Shown piece after piece: positions 8,604-17,669 of a stretch of DNA of 64,000 bases (its first letter is position 1; each line of letters starts with the position of its first letter). The stretch comes from Sphingobium cupriresistens. GTDB lineage: Bacteria > Pseudomonadota > Alphaproteobacteria > Sphingomonadales > Sphingomonadaceae. The stretch covers positions 1-64,000 of the forward strand of contig NZ_SEOO01000023.1 of assembly GCF_004152865.1 (NCBI RefSeq), in the 5' to 3' direction. The notes beneath the pieces are model-generated. The model made no database searches, was not told the DNA's origin, and saw only the letters and a list, made by a program, of their open reading frames with translations. Made by a program: the position numbers and the translations under genes.

Positions 8604-10136
8604 TTAAAGCGGAATATTGTCATGCTTCTTCCACGGATTCTCCAGGCTCTTGTTCTTGAGCTTCCGCAGGCCCAGCGCAATCCTCTTCCGCGTCGAATGC
8701 GGCTGGATCACCTCATCGATGAAGCCCTTGTTCGCCGCCACGAACGGGTTGGCGAAACGCCCTTCATATTCCGCCGTCCGCTCGGCGATCTCGTCCGCGG
8801 TTTTGCCCCGAAAGATGATTTCCACTGCCCCCTTCGCGCCCATCACCGCGATCTCGGCTGTCGGCCAGGCATAGTTCAAATCGCCGCGCAGATGCTTGGA
8901 CGACATGACGTCATAGGCCCCGCCATAGGCCTTGCGGGTAATCAGCGTGATCTTGGGCACCGTCGCCTCGGCATAGGCGAACAGCAGTTTCGCGCCATGC
9001 TTGATGATGCCGCTATGTTCCTGCGCGGTGCCCGGCAGGAAGCCTGGCACATCGACAAAGGTCACGATCGGAATTTCGAACGCATCGCAGAAGCGCACGA
9101 AACGCGCCGCCTTCTTCGATGAATTAATGTCCAGCACGCCCGCCAGCACCATCGGCTGGTTGGCGATGATGCCCACCGTCTTGCCCTCGACCCGGCCGAA
9201 CCCGCACAGGATATTCCCGGCATGCGCGGGTTGCACTTCGAAGAAATCACCCTCGTCCACCACCTTGCGGATCAACTCGTGCATGTCATAGGGCTGGTTG
9301 GCGTTGGTCGGGATCAGCGTATCCAGGCTCGGCTCGATCCGGTCCCATGCGTCCGCGCTCGGCCGCTCCGGCACTGGCTCGCGATTGGACGCGGGCAGGA
9401 AGTCCACGAAATCGCGCACCGCCAGCAGCGCCTCGATATCATTCTCGAACGCCACGTCCGCCACGCCGGACTTGGTCGTATGCGTCACCGCGCCGCCCAA
9501 CTCCTCCTGCGTCACGACTTCGTTCGTCACCGTCTTGACCACATCGGGTCCGGTCACGAACATGAAGCTGCTGTCCTTCACCATGAAGATGAAGTCGGTC
9601 ATCGCGGGCGAATAGACCGCCCCGCCCGCGCATGGCCCCATAATGACGCTGATCTGCGGCACCACGCCGCTGGCCAACACATTGCGCTGAAAAATCTCGG
9701 CATAACCGGCGAGCGAAGCGACGCCTTCCTGAATCCGCGCGCCGCCGCTGTCGTTCAGGCCAATCACCGGCGCGCCGACCTTTAGCGCCATGTCCATGAT
9801 CTTGCAGATTTTCATCGCGTGCCGTTCGGACACCGCGCCGCCATAGACGGTGAAGTCCTGGCTGAACACAAACACCAGCCGGCCGTTGATCGTGCCCGAT
9901 CCAGTGACAACGCCATCGCCCGGAATATGCTGTTCGTTCATGCCGAAATCGACGCAATTATGCTCGACATACATGTCCAGCTCTTCGAAGCTGTCCTCGT
10001 CCAGCAGCACGTCCAGCCGTTCGCGCGCGGTCAGCTTGCCTTTCCCATGCTGCGCGTCGATGCGGCGCTGGCCGCCGCCCATGCGCGCGCCTTCGCGCTT
10101 GGCTTCCAACTGTTCGATAATGGCGAGCTTCGACAT
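8604..10136 (-). CDS. pccB: propionyl-CoA carboxylase, carboxyltransferase (beta) subunit
   Basis: A 510-residue crotonase-fold carboxyltransferase that moves the carboxyl group from biotin on PccA to propionyl-CoA. The N-terminal domain shows [14 protein letters not shown] and the oxyanion-hole region [13 protein letters not shown]. The C-terminal domain shows [10 protein letters not shown] and [15 protein letters not shown]. The length equals typical PccB once the start is set at 10136, where GGAGAG lies about 8 nt upstream of ATG; a nine-codon longer frame lacks support. The gene is divergent from the regulator at 10262, and the shared 125-base region carries repeated operator-like sequences. 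Confidence 0.95.
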   Translation of the reverse strand: MSKLAIIEQLEAKREGARMGGGQRRIDAQHGKGKLTARERLDVLLDEDSFEELDMYVEHNCVDFGMNEQHIPGDGVVTGSGTINGRLVFVFSQDFTVYGGAVSERHAMKICKIMDMALKVGAPVIGLNDSGGARIQEGVASLAGYAEIFQRNVLASGVVPQISVIMGPCAGGAVYSPAMTDFIFMVKDSSFMFVTGPDVVKTVTNEVVTQEELGGAVTHTTKSGVADVAFENDIEALLAVRDFVDFLPASNREPVPERPSADAWDRIEPSLDTLIPTNANQPYDMHELIRKVVDEGDFFEVQPAHAGNILCGFGRVEGKTVGIIANQPMVLAGVLDINSSKKAARFVRFCDAFEIPIVTFVDVPGFLPGTAQEHSGIIKHGAKLLFAYAEATVPKITLITRKAYGGAYDVMSSKHLRGDLNYAWPTAEIAVMGAKGAVEIIFRGKTADEIAERTAEYEGRFANPFVAANKGFIDEVIQPHSTRKRIALGLRKLKNKSLENPWKKHDNIPL

Positions 10137-10202
10137 GCGGGCATCTCTCCAGATTTGCGGCAATAACCGCCTTGAACCACCCCTAAGCGGGCTTTCCCTT
10201 TT

Positions 10203-10247
10203 TTCGCAAATGCAAATTTGCTAAATTGCAAATCACGACTTCGCAAA
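10203..10247. promoter_or_regulatory. candidate operator repeats for the propionyl-CoA regulator
   Basis: The divergent region holds TTCGCAAA at 10203-10210, the perfect 10-base palindrome GCAAATTTGC at 10212-10221, an inverted pair TTTGC-N6-GCAAA at 10217-10232, and TTCGCAAA again at 10240-10247. TTTGCAAA-like boxes are what I recall for regulators of the ScfR family (RamB, PccR). Position between pccB and its putative regulator gene suggests control of both promoters. Confidence 0.65.
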
Positions 10248-10261
10248 TTACGGTGCGGTTT

Positions 10262-11677
10262 ATGGCACGCGGCAACCGTATCTTCGCAGGCCCGCGCCTG
10301 CGCCAACTGCGCCTGGACCATCGGATGGACCAGGCGATGATGGCGCAGGCGCTGGGCATATCCGTATCCTATCTTTCGCAGATGGAAAATGACGATCGCC
10401 CCCTGACCGCCAAGGTCAAAGCCGCGCTCGCCAGCGCCTTCCCCACCGACTGGGCCAGTTTCGACAGCCGCGAGGATGAGCAGCTCTTGGGCGCATTCAC
10501 ATATGCGCTCGGCCATCCCGAACTGCCCGGCAACCAGATGGAGCCGGAGCGGATCGAGAAGCTGCACCTGCAATTCCCCGAATTCGCCGCCCGCTACGTC
10601 GATCTCTACAATGCCCATATGCGCGCCAACGAACGCATCAACATGATCGAGGAGGCGATCGCCAACGATCACGAGGTGCAGGCCCGCCTCCCCTGGGAAG
10701 CCGCGCGCGACTGGTTTCACGAAGCCGGAAACTATGTCCACAGCATCGACTGCCTGGCCGAAGACATGGCCGAAAGCTTCACCGCCGGGCAATCCCTGGA
10801 CGAAGGCATGTTGGTGGAGGCGCTGGCCCGCCGCCACGGCATCGAAACGCTGATCGCCGACACTCCCGGCTCCTCGCTGCGCAGCTACACCCGCGCAGAC
10901 AAGCGCCTATTCGTCAACGCCGCGCTGCCGACCGAAAGCCGCAAATTCATGCTCTCCCACCAGTTGCTGATGCTGGAGGGGCAGGCGGTGATCGCCGATG
11001 TCGTCAACAAGGCCGCGCTGCCTGTTCCCGGCGCCGACCGCCTGCTGGCGATCGGCCTGGGCAATTACGCTGCGGGCGCGCTGCTCATGCCCTACGCCCC
11101 CTTTCGGGAAGCGGCGCGGACGATGCGCCACGATATAGATCGGCTCGCCCGCACCTTCGGCGTCAGCTTCGAACAGGCCTGCCATCGCCTGTCCACCCTG
11201 CAACGACCCGGCCTGCGCGGCATCCCCTTCTTCTTCTGCCGCGTCGACATGGCTGGCAACATCACCAAACGGCACAGCGCCACCCGCCTGCAATTCGCCC
11301 GCTTCGGCGGCGCCTGCCCCCTATGGAACGTGCATGAAGCCGTGGCCGTGCCGGATCGCATCAACGTGCAACTGGGCGAGACCCCGGACGGCGTGCGCTA
11401 CGTATCGATGGCGAAGGGGCTGGTGAAGCCTTCGGGTAGCTACAAGCGCACCCCGCGCCGCTACGCCGTGGTGCTGGGCTGCGAAGTCGCCCACGCCGCC
11501 AACTTCGTCTATGCCGACGGCCTGCATTTACAGGAGGAAGGCGCCGCCACCCCCATCGGCATCACCTGCCGCCTCTGCCCCCGCCAAAGCTGCGACCAGC
11601 GCGCCTTCCCGCCTGCGGACCGACCGATCCATGTGGACCCGGACAACCGCCAGATCGTGCCTTATTGGATCGGGTGA
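10262..11677 (+). CDS. XRE-family short-chain fatty acyl-CoA regulator (ScfR/PccR-like)
   Basis: A 471-residue regulator with an N-terminal helix-turn-helix (residues about 10-65; LRQLRLDHRMDQAMMAQAL and SVSYLSQMEN). A DUF955/ImmA-IrrE-like middle region follows, in which the usual HExxH is replaced by SHQLLMLEG near residue 230. A C-terminal domain ends with the cysteine cluster ITCRLCPRQSCDQRAF. This arrangement is that of ScfR proteins, which sense short acyl-CoAs and control propionyl-CoA or glyoxylate metabolism. The ATG at 10262 is chosen over an upstream TTG that lies inside the operator repeats. Divergence from pccB and the repeats between them point to local control of the pcc/mut cluster. 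Confidence 0.85.
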   Translation: MARGNRIFAGPRLRQLRLDHRMDQAMMAQALGISVSYLSQMENDDRPLTAKVKAALASAFPTDWASFDSREDEQLLGAFTYALGHPELPGNQMEPERIEKLHLQFPEFAARYVDLYNAHMRANERINMIEEAIANDHEVQARLPWEAARDWFHEAGNYVHSIDCLAEDMAESFTAGQSLDEGMLVEALARRHGIETLIADTPGSSLRSYTRADKRLFVNAALPTESRKFMLSHQLLMLEGQAVIADVVNKAALPVPGADRLLAIGLGNYAAGALLMPYAPFREAARTMRHDIDRLARTFGVSFEQACHRLSTLQRPGLRGIPFFFCRVDMAGNITKRHSATRLQFARFGGACPLWNVHEAVAVPDRINVQLGETPDGVRYVSMAKGLVKPSGSYKRTPRRYAVVLGCEVAHAANFVYADGLHLQEEGAATPIGITCRLCPRQSCDQRAFPPADRPIHVDPDNRQIVPYWIG

Positions 11678-11939
11678 GAAGGTAATTATCTAACTGCATA
11701 TCCCAAATAGAATATCCTATGTAGCCCCCCACGATGAGGGATCAAAGACTGGCGCATGTGAAATTGCGGACCAAGCATAACGGCAGGCTCGACATTCAAA
11801 ATGCCAAATCCTCGCGAGTTGCCAGAAAATGTTGCGTTCCCGGAATATCGCGCAGATCGTCAGCGCCATAGCCCCGCCCATTTTCCAAAATATGCACCAT
11901 CAGTTTTCCAATCGTTCACGATCGCGTTAGCGGCAGGAT
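11678..11939. other. intergenic stretch without a supported gene
   Basis: This lies between the convergent ends of the ScfR-type regulator and the hydrolase. A short minus-strand frame continues past the hydrolase stop in another phase (ending AYFGKWAGLWR), but it has no credible start of its own. I see no RNA gene or clear hairpin. Confidence 0.5.
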
Positions 11940-12650
11940 TCACATAGGCAATGCGAGCCATTCCTCGATAGCCAGGTTCAGCGCGTCCCCAGCCTCCACG
12001 GGAAGCATATGGCCTGCGCCCGCGACAATGCGGAGAGTCGATCCCGATATCTTGCCTGCAATATCGCGATGTTGGGTGGGCGGGCTCCACACATCGTCGC
12101 TGCCGACCGCAACGAGCACCGGGCAGTGTATCGTTGGCAGGAGAGATTCGACCTCCGGGCGTGCGAGCAGCGCCTGGATCTGGGCATCGAAAACCGGCAC
12201 GCCCTGGTCGATCGCCATCGTACGAAGTGGCGTCATAAGTGCCTGATCGGTGACGCGCCCCGACGCTACCATCGGTGGGAGCCAGCGATCCACCAACGCT
12301 GCCATTCCCGCACTTCGCCCCAGCTCAAGCAAGGCATGACGCTTGGCTGCTTCGCCCGGCTGCACCCCGTGAATACCCGTGCTGACCAACGCGAGCCGTT
12401 CCACCCGTTCAGGCACGGCGCGATAGACTTCCAGCGCGACCCGCGCCCCCATCGAATGACCAATTAGCGCCATGCGCGGTGGCGCAACGTCGATGACGTG
12501 CCTGGCCATTTCCTCGATCGAGCGCCGCGCGCCAAATCCATCGATCACCAGCGCGCCGTCGAAACGGGCCTGTTGCGGCGAAAATATCCGGCCATCGCAC
12601 AGGAGGCCAGGCAAGAAAGTGAGACGTTCAAAACCGACCATGTCGTTCAC
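11940..12650 (-). CDS. alpha/beta hydrolase at the end of the pca operon
   Basis: A 236-residue alpha/beta hydrolase. The nucleophile elbow GHSMGA places the catalytic serine at residue 66. A C-terminal AGAGHMLPVEAG segment carries the histidine, and VAVGSDD supplies a likely acid. It resembles small esterase or lactonase proteins, but no specific substrate can be read. Its start overlaps the pcaF stop by four bases (ATGA), so it belongs to the same transcript. A role in a lactone or ester step of aromatic degradation is plausible but is inference. It is a distinct protein from the PcaD encoded 1.2 kb upstream. Confidence 0.8.
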   Translation of the reverse strand: MNDMVGFERLTFLPGLLCDGRIFSPQQARFDGALVIDGFGARRSIEEMARHVIDVAPPRMALIGHSMGARVALEVYRAVPERVERLALVSTGIHGVQPGEAAKRHALLELGRSAGMAALVDRWLPPMVASGRVTDQALMTPLRTMAIDQGVPVFDAQIQALLARPEVESLLPTIHCPVLVAVGSDDVWSPPTQHRDIAGKISGSTLRIVAGAGHMLPVEAGDALNLAIEEWLALPM

Positions 12651-13852
12651 CTCATATTTTCAACCAACAGCGCGAGGCCCTGCCCCACGCCGATGCACAT
12701 GAAGGCCAGGGCATAGCGCCCGCCGGTCCGCTGCAATTCCTCCACCGCCGACAGAGCGACGCGCGCGCCCGACATGCCCAGCGGATGACCGAGCGCGATG
12801 GCGCCGCCATTGGGATTGACGCGCGGGTCGAATGGATCGACGCCCAGGTCGCGCAGCGTGGCGATCGCCTGGCTGGCGAAGGCTTCGTTGAGTTCGATCA
12901 CGTCGATCTGGTCGATGGCAAGGCCGGTGCGCGTCAGCAGCTTGCGCGCCGCCTCGATCGGGCCAGCGCCCATGATCCGGGGCGCGATACCGGCCGCCGC
13001 CATGCCGATGACGCGGGCGCGCGGCGTCAGTCCGTGCGCAGCCGCTGCCGCTTCCGATGCGACCAGCATCGCCGCAGCGCCGTCGTTCAGGCCCGACGCA
13101 TTGCCCGCCGTCACCGTACCGTCCGGCTTCACCACCGGCTTGAGCTTCGCCAGCGCCTCCAGGCTGGTCGCGCGCAAATGCTCGTCCGCGTCGAACAGGA
13201 GCGGATCACCCTTGCGCTGGGGAATGGAAACCGAGACGATTTCAGCGCTGAAGCGGCCGCTCGCCTGCGCGCGCGCCGCCTTTTCCTGGCTGGCCAGCGC
13301 GAAACGATCCTGCTCCTCGCGGCTCACCTGCCATTGTTCGGCGACATTTTCGCCCGTCTGCGGCATGGTGTCGACACCATAGGCGGCCTTCATCGCGGGA
13401 TTGACGAAGCGCCAGCCCAGCGTCGTATCCTCGATCTTCTGGTCGCGGCCAAAGGCGCTGCCGGCCTTGCCCAGAACATAGGGTGCGCGCGTCATGCTCT
13501 CCACCCCGCCGGCAATCATGAAGTCGGCGTCGCCGCTGCGGATCGCCTGCGCCGCCATGCCCAGGGCATTGAGGCCGGAACTGCACAGGCGGTTGACGGT
13601 AACGGCCGGCGCGCCATCGGGCATTCCCGCCAGCAGGACCGCCATGCGCGCGACGTTGCGATTATCCTCGCCCGCCTGATTGGCGCAGCCCAGAATGACG
13701 TCGTCGAGCGCCGACCAGTCGGCCCCGGCATTGCGCTCCATCAACGCCTTAAGCGGCAGCGCGGCCAGATCGTCGGCCCGCACGGTGGCGAGCGATCCAT
13801 TGAGCTTGCCGATCGGCGTGCGGATGGCGTCGCAGATGAAGGCGTGGGCCAT
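12647..13852 (-). CDS. pcaF: 3-oxoadipyl-CoA thiolase
   Basis: A 401-residue thiolase that cleaves 3-oxoadipyl-CoA to succinyl-CoA and acetyl-CoA. The acyl-accepting Cys90 lies in NRLCSSGLNA. His356 lies in ALGHPLGMSGAR and Cys386 in AFMCIGVGQG, completing the catalytic set. GRDQKIEDTTLGWRFVNP and the segment after it match the PcaF/PaaJ subgroup more closely than biosynthetic acetoacetyl-CoA thiolases. Setting right after pcaD and pcaIJ supports PcaF. The stop overlaps the next hydrolase by four bases, and only five bases separate the start from the pcaD stop. Confidence 0.92.
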   Translation of the reverse strand: MAHAFICDAIRTPIGKLNGSLATVRADDLAALPLKALMERNAGADWSALDDVILGCANQAGEDNRNVARMAVLLAGMPDGAPAVTVNRLCSSGLNALGMAAQAIRSGDADFMIAGGVESMTRAPYVLGKAGSAFGRDQKIEDTTLGWRFVNPAMKAAYGVDTMPQTGENVAEQWQVSREEQDRFALASQEKAARAQASGRFSAEIVSVSIPQRKGDPLLFDADEHLRATSLEALAKLKPVVKPDGTVTAGNASGLNDGAAAMLVASEAAAAAHGLTPRARVIGMAAAGIAPRIMGAGPIEAARKLLTRTGLAIDQIDVIELNEAFASQAIATLRDLGVDPFDPRVNPNGGAIALGHPLGMSGARVALSAVEELQRTGGRYALAFMCIGVGQGLALLVENMR

Positions 13853-13857
13853 ATATG

Positions 13858-14628
13858 TCAGCTTTCCAGGAAAGAGAGGATGGCGCCCGCCAGCGCGTCA
13901 GGCGCTTCGAGCGGGGCCAGATGTGCGGCTTCCAGCGCGACATGCGTCGCGCCGGGGATGCGTGCGAGCAGATGCTCGCCATGCCCCGTAAAGGGCGTCG
14001 ATGTGTCGCGGGCGCCCGTGACGATCAATGTCGGGCAGGTGATACCGCCGATCCGGTCGGCCAGGTCCATGTCGCGGATCGCCGCGCCGCAACCGGCATA
14101 GCCCTGCGCGTTCATGGTCAAAAGCTGGCGGCGAACGGCGTCATAGATGGCGGGTTCGGCGGCGTCGGACAGGAAACGTCCCATGGCGAGGTCGGCAATG
14201 GCCGCCATACCCTCAGTCCGCACCTTGGCGATGCGGTCGTTCCACGACGCTGCGTCCATCGTCGCGGAGGTGCAGATGGGTAGCAGCCTTTCGACCCGCG
14301 CGGGTGCACGCAACGCCGCTTCCATGCCGATCATCCCGCCCAGCGAGACGCCAGCGATCGAGAATCGCTCGATCCCGGCGGCGTCCGCGACCGCCAGCAC
14401 ATCGTCGGCCAGCATCGCCATCGCATAGTCGCCCGGATCGGCGGTCGAGGCGCCATGACCGCGCGTGTCGAGGCGCAACACGGCGAAATGTGCGCGCAGG
14501 CGGGGCAGCAGCGCGTCCCACAAATCCATGCCGGTGCCGATGGAATTGAGCAGGACCAGCGCGGGGGCATCATCCCGCCCGTCGCGCTTCCAGTAGAGAC
14601 TGGCGCCGGGACGCTGGGTGAATGCCAT
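13858..14628 (-). CDS. pcaD: 3-oxoadipate enol-lactonase
   Basis: A 256-residue alpha/beta hydrolase. LDTRGHGAS is followed by the nucleophile elbow GVSLGG (Ser95), and a C-terminal GATHVALEAAHLAP carries the histidine. These are the PcaD pattern. It hydrolyses 3-oxoadipate enol-lactone, the product of CatC, to 3-oxoadipate. The ATG at 14628 is preferred over an overlapping TTG because GGAGG lies 7 nt upstream. It starts two bases after the ferredoxin stop. Position between CoA-transferase and thiolase genes matches the pathway order. Confidence 0.9.
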   Translation of the reverse strand: MAFTQRPGASLYWKRDGRDDAPALVLLNSIGTGMDLWDALLPRLRAHFAVLRLDTRGHGASTADPGDYAMAMLADDVLAVADAAGIERFSIAGVSLGGMIGMEAALRAPARVERLLPICTSATMDAASWNDRIAKVRTEGMAAIADLAMGRFLSDAAEPAIYDAVRRQLLTMNAQGYAGCGAAIRDMDLADRIGGITCPTLIVTGARDTSTPFTGHGEHLLARIPGATHVALEAAHLAPLEAPDALAGAILSFLES

Positions 14629-14630
14629 AG

Positions 14631-14948
14631 TCAATCCTCCGGCGCGATGGCGACGCGCAGGCCGTCGAGGTTGGCGGTCATCATGATCTGGCAGGACAGG
14701 CGCGACCCTGCCGCACGATGGTCGGAGGAATCGAGCAGGTCATCCTCGTCCCCGATCGCCGCGCCGACCGGGCCGCGCCAGTCCTCCTCCACGAAAACAT
14801 GGCAGGTCGCGCAGGAACAACAGCCCCCGCACAGAGCAAGCAATTCATCGACACCATTGTCGCGGATGGCTTCCATTACGGAAATGCCCTCGCCCGCATC
14901 GATAGTCTTTTCGTCTCCCGAACGGTCGACGACGATCAGCTTTGGCAC
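14631..14948 (-). CDS. 2Fe-2S ferredoxin (adrenodoxin/plant-type fold)
   Basis: A 105-residue ferredoxin. Cluster ligands lie in ALCGGCCSCATCHVFVEE, and the distal cysteine is in RLSCQIMM. The motif C-x5-C-x2-C is the adrenodoxin/putidaredoxin class used as soluble electron carrier for oxygenases and P450s. It sits between pcaJ and pcaD, a location that makes no sense for the pca reactions but does for the BenAB oxygenase encoded in the same operon. No reductase domain is attached and no benC gene is visible, so this ferredoxin is the natural candidate carrier, with a reductase supplied from elsewhere. Confidence 0.88.
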   Translation of the reverse strand: MPKLIVVDRSGDEKTIDAGEGISVMEAIRDNGVDELLALCGGCCSCATCHVFVEEDWRGPVGAAIGDEDDLLDSSDHRAAGSRLSCQIMMTANLDGLRVAIAPED

Positions 14949-14963
14949 GTCAAAAATCCTGTC

Positions 14964-15611
14964 TTAGGCGGCTTCAAGCGCCACGAGCGGGGCGCCGGTC
15001 TTTGCGATCACTTCGGCTTTACTGACGCCGGGCGCGAGTTCGACAAGCGTCAGCCCGCCCCGCGCACGATCGACCGCGATCACGGCAAGGTCGGTGATGA
15101 TCAGGTCGACCACCGCCTTGCCGGTCAGCGGCAACGAGCAGGTCGGCAGGATCTTGGGGCTGCCATTTTTCGACACATGGTCCATCACCACGACCACGCG
15201 CTTGACCCCCGCGACAAGATCCATCGCACCGCCCATGCCCTTCACCATCTTGCCCGGTATGGTCCAGTTGGCCAGGTCACCATTGGCGGCCACTTCCATC
15301 GCGCCCAGCACCGCCATGTCGATATGGCCGCCGCGGATCATCGCGAAACTGTCGGCGGAGGAGAAGAAGCTGGATGTCGGCAGCGCGGTAATGGTCTGCT
15401 TGCCCGCATTGATCAGGTCGGGATCGGCCTCATCCGCATAGGGAAACGGCCCGATCCCCAACATGCCATTCTCGCTCTGCAGCGTGACGTTGACGCCATC
15501 GGGCACATGATTGGCCAAGAGCGTAGGGATTCCGATGCCCAGGTTGACATAATAGCCGTCGCGCAGTTCCTGCGCCGCGCGCGCCGCCATCTGGTCGCGG
15601 GTCCAGCCCAT
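14964..15611 (-). CDS. pcaJ: 3-oxoadipate CoA-transferase, subunit B
   Basis: A 215-residue beta subunit starting [28 protein letters not shown] is followed by the active-site region [12 protein letters not shown], whose glutamate in SENG forms the acyl-CoA intermediate. Late blocks are [14 protein letters not shown] and ELAPGVS. With PcaI it transfers CoA from succinyl-CoA to 3-oxoadipate. Its ATG overlaps the pcaI stop by one base (TAATG). A frame extending further upstream overlaps pcaI and is not used. The ferredoxin gene follows after 15 bases. Confidence 0.92.
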   Translation of the reverse strand: MGWTRDQMAARAAQELRDGYYVNLGIGIPTLLANHVPDGVNVTLQSENGMLGIGPFPYADEADPDLINAGKQTITALPTSSFFSSADSFAMIRGGHIDMAVLGAMEVAANGDLANWTIPGKMVKGMGGAMDLVAGVKRVVVVMDHVSKNGSPKILPTCSLPLTGKAVVDLIITDLAVIAVDRARGGLTLVELAPGVSKAEVIAKTGAPLVALEAA

Positions 15612-16318
15612 TATGCGGCCTCCCTTTCGCGCAGGGTCAACTTCTCGATCCGCTTCTCGTTGATCGTGCTCAGCACGATACGGTCCACATAGATGCCAGG
15701 CGTGTGGACGGCGTCTGGATCGAAGCTGCCAGCGGGCACGATTTCCTCGACCTCGACCACCGTCACCTTGCCAGCGGTCGCCATGTTCGGGTTGAAATTG
15801 CGCGCGGTCTTGCGGAACATCAGGTTCCCCGCCGGGTCGGCCCGCCATGCCTTGATAATCGAAAGATCCGCGCGCAGCCAGGTTTCGCGCACATAATCCT
15901 CGCCCTCGAAAGTCTCGACCGGCTTCCCCTCTGCGACGACCGTGCCCACGCCGGTCTTGGTGTAGAAGGCCGGGATGCCCGCGCCACCCGCCCGGATACG
16001 CTCGGCCAGCGTGCCCTGCGGGTTCAATTCCAGGTCCAGTTCGCCCGACAGATACTGGCTTTCGAACAGCTTATTCTCCCCCACATAGGAGGAGATCATC
16101 TTTTTAACCTGGCGGCTTTCCAGCAGCATCCACAGACCAAATCCGTCCGCGCCCGCATTGTTGGAAATGACGGTCAGGCCCTTCACGCCGCTGGCGCGGA
16201 TTTCCGGGATCAGGCTTTCGGGATTGCCCGACAGGCCAAAGCCCCCCGACATGATCGTCATGCCGTCGAACAGCAGGCCGTCCAGGGCCGCCATGGGACT
16301 GTCATATATTTTCTGCAT
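15611..16318 (-). CDS. pcaI: 3-oxoadipate CoA-transferase, subunit A
   Basis: A 235-residue alpha subunit of the CoA-transferase. The N-terminal glycine-rich loop is [12 protein letters not shown], followed by [14 protein letters not shown] and [31 protein letters not shown] and [13 protein letters not shown] are family blocks. The usual GGFGLCG has Ser for Cys here, a common change with no known effect. It starts at ATG 16318, and its stop overlaps the pcaJ start. SCOT-type enzymes for acetoacetate look similar; the ben/cat/pca setting supports 3-oxoadipate as substrate. Confidence 0.9.
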   Translation of the reverse strand: MQKIYDSPMAALDGLLFDGMTIMSGGFGLSGNPESLIPEIRASGVKGLTVISNNAGADGFGLWMLLESRQVKKMISSYVGENKLFESQYLSGELDLELNPQGTLAERIRAGGAGIPAFYTKTGVGTVVAEGKPVETFEGEDYVRETWLRADLSIIKAWRADPAGNLMFRKTARNFNPNMATAGKVTVVEVEEIVPAGSFDPDAVHTPGIYVDRIVLSTINEKRIEKLTLREREAA

Positions 16319-16357
16319 GTTACTGGTCCTTCAACCGATATCCCCACCCGCGGATTT

Positions 16358-17143
16358 TTACCCTATGTCGCCTCCGGCGACGGGCAGAACCGATCCGGTG
16401 ATGTAGCTGGCCTCGGCCGATGCGAGGAACAGGATGGGTGCGATCTGCTCGTCCAGCGTGCCGTAGCGCTTCATGAACGCCGACGCCGTCACCTGATCCA
16501 CCGCCTCGGCCATCCACGCCTGCTCCTGCGCGGTGTCGCCCTGCGCATTGCGCGGCACGCGACGCGGCGGCGCCTGCGTCCCGCCCGGCGCCGTGGCGAC
16601 GACGCGGATCCCGCTTTGCGCATATTCCATCGCCAGCGCCTGGGTCAGGCCATTAATGCCGCCCTTCGCCGCCGAATAGGGCACCCGGCGAATGCCGCGC
16701 GTGGCGTTGGAGGAGAGGTTGACGATGGTGCCGGCGCCCTGATCCAGCATGGTAGGTAATGCCGCATGACAGCAATAGAGCGTAGGCATCAGCGACCGGC
16801 GAATTTCCGCGTCAATTTGTTCCGGCGCGAAAGCGGCATAGGGCCGCATACGGATCGCCCCGCCGACATTGTTGATCAGTATGTCGATGCGCCCGAAAGC
16901 GTCGATCGCACCCGCCATAGCCTGCGCCGCACCCGCATAGGTTTCAAGGTCGCATTGAACCGCAACCGCCTTGCCACCCCCAACGACGATGGCCTGGGCG
17001 ACCTCGGTCACGAATTCGGCCCGGTCGGCCAGCACGACATGGGCGCCTTCCGCCGCCGCGCGGGTCGCCACGCCCGCGCCGATGCCCTGCGCCGCGCCGG
17101 TCACGACCATCACCTTGTTCGCGAAACGTCCGTGGAAAATCAT
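16358..17143 (-). CDS. benD: benzoate cis-diol dehydrogenase (1,6-dihydroxycyclohexadiene carboxylate dehydrogenase)
   Basis: A 261-residue short-chain dehydrogenase. The cofactor motif is VVTGAAQGIGAG, the active-site serine is in VNLSSNATRG, and the YSAAKGG stretch gives Tyr and Lys. The segment GGTQAPPRRVPRN is characteristic of BenD/XylL rather than generic SDRs. It oxidises and decarboxylates the cis-diol made by BenAB to catechol. ATG 17143 has GAGGG 7 nt upstream; an alternative ATG at 17161 overlaps the benB stop by eight bases. Either way the genes are coupled. Confidence 0.92.
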   Translation of the reverse strand: MIFHGRFANKVMVVTGAAQGIGAGVATRAAAEGAHVVLADRAEFVTEVAQAIVVGGGKAVAVQCDLETYAGAAQAMAGAIDAFGRIDILINNVGGAIRMRPYAAFAPEQIDAEIRRSLMPTLYCCHAALPTMLDQGAGTIVNLSSNATRGIRRVPYSAAKGGINGLTQALAMEYAQSGIRVVATAPGGTQAPPRRVPRNAQGDTAQEQAWMAEAVDQVTASAFMKRYGTLDEQIAPILFLASAEASYITGSVLPVAGGDIG

Positions 17144-17153
17144 CGATCGGCCC

Positions 17154-17669
17154 TCAGACATGATAGACGTCGATCACCTGGTGAATATAATCATCCTTCA
17201 AGACGATCTTTTTCTTCAGGATTTTCGGCGTTCCGGCAGCGGTATCGAGCGTTACGAACGTCGTCCCGAAAAACTGCTGCGTCTGCTGGTAGCGGTGGCT
17301 CAACGTATGCCAGTTGTAGCGCAGGTCGATCGCATCCGCGCGCGTTTCCATGACCTCGATATTGGCGATGAAATGCGAAGTGCGCGCTTCGGGCGTGCTG
17401 GCCGACGACCGCTCGGTCTTCAACCGATATACGCGGTCTTCCAGTCCCTTGCGATTGCCATAATAGATCAGCGATATTTCGCTGTGCGGGTCGGTGGTCA
17501 GCGTATCGTCGTCGGTCCAGGCAGGCATCCAATATTCGCACTGCTCCGAATAGCAGTCCAGCCATTCATCAAGCTCGCGATCGTCGAGCAATCGTGCCTC
17601 GCGATACAGGAAGGCGCAGATGTCCTGATAGGACAGCGCAGCGCGCTCCTTGTCGAGAACCAGTGTCAT
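17154..17669 (-). CDS. benB: benzoate 1,2-dioxygenase, small (beta) subunit
   Basis: A 171-residue ring-hydroxylating dioxygenase beta subunit with the cone-shaped NTF2-like fold. YREARLLDDRELDEWL is the usual N-terminal signature, followed by CEYWMPAW and SLIYYGNRKGLEDRVYRL. The C-terminal segment LKKKIVLKDDYIHQVIDVY is also typical. It assembles with BenA into the oxygenase hexamer and has a structural rather than catalytic role. The start overlaps the benA stop by four bases (ATGA). Confidence 0.93.
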   Translation of the reverse strand: MTLVLDKERAALSYQDICAFLYREARLLDDRELDEWLDCYSEQCEYWMPAWTDDDTLTTDPHSEISLIYYGNRKGLEDRVYRLKTERSSASTPEARTSHFIANIEVMETRADAIDLRYNWHTLSHRYQQTQQFFGTTFVTLDTAAGTPKILKKKIVLKDDYIHQVIDVYHV

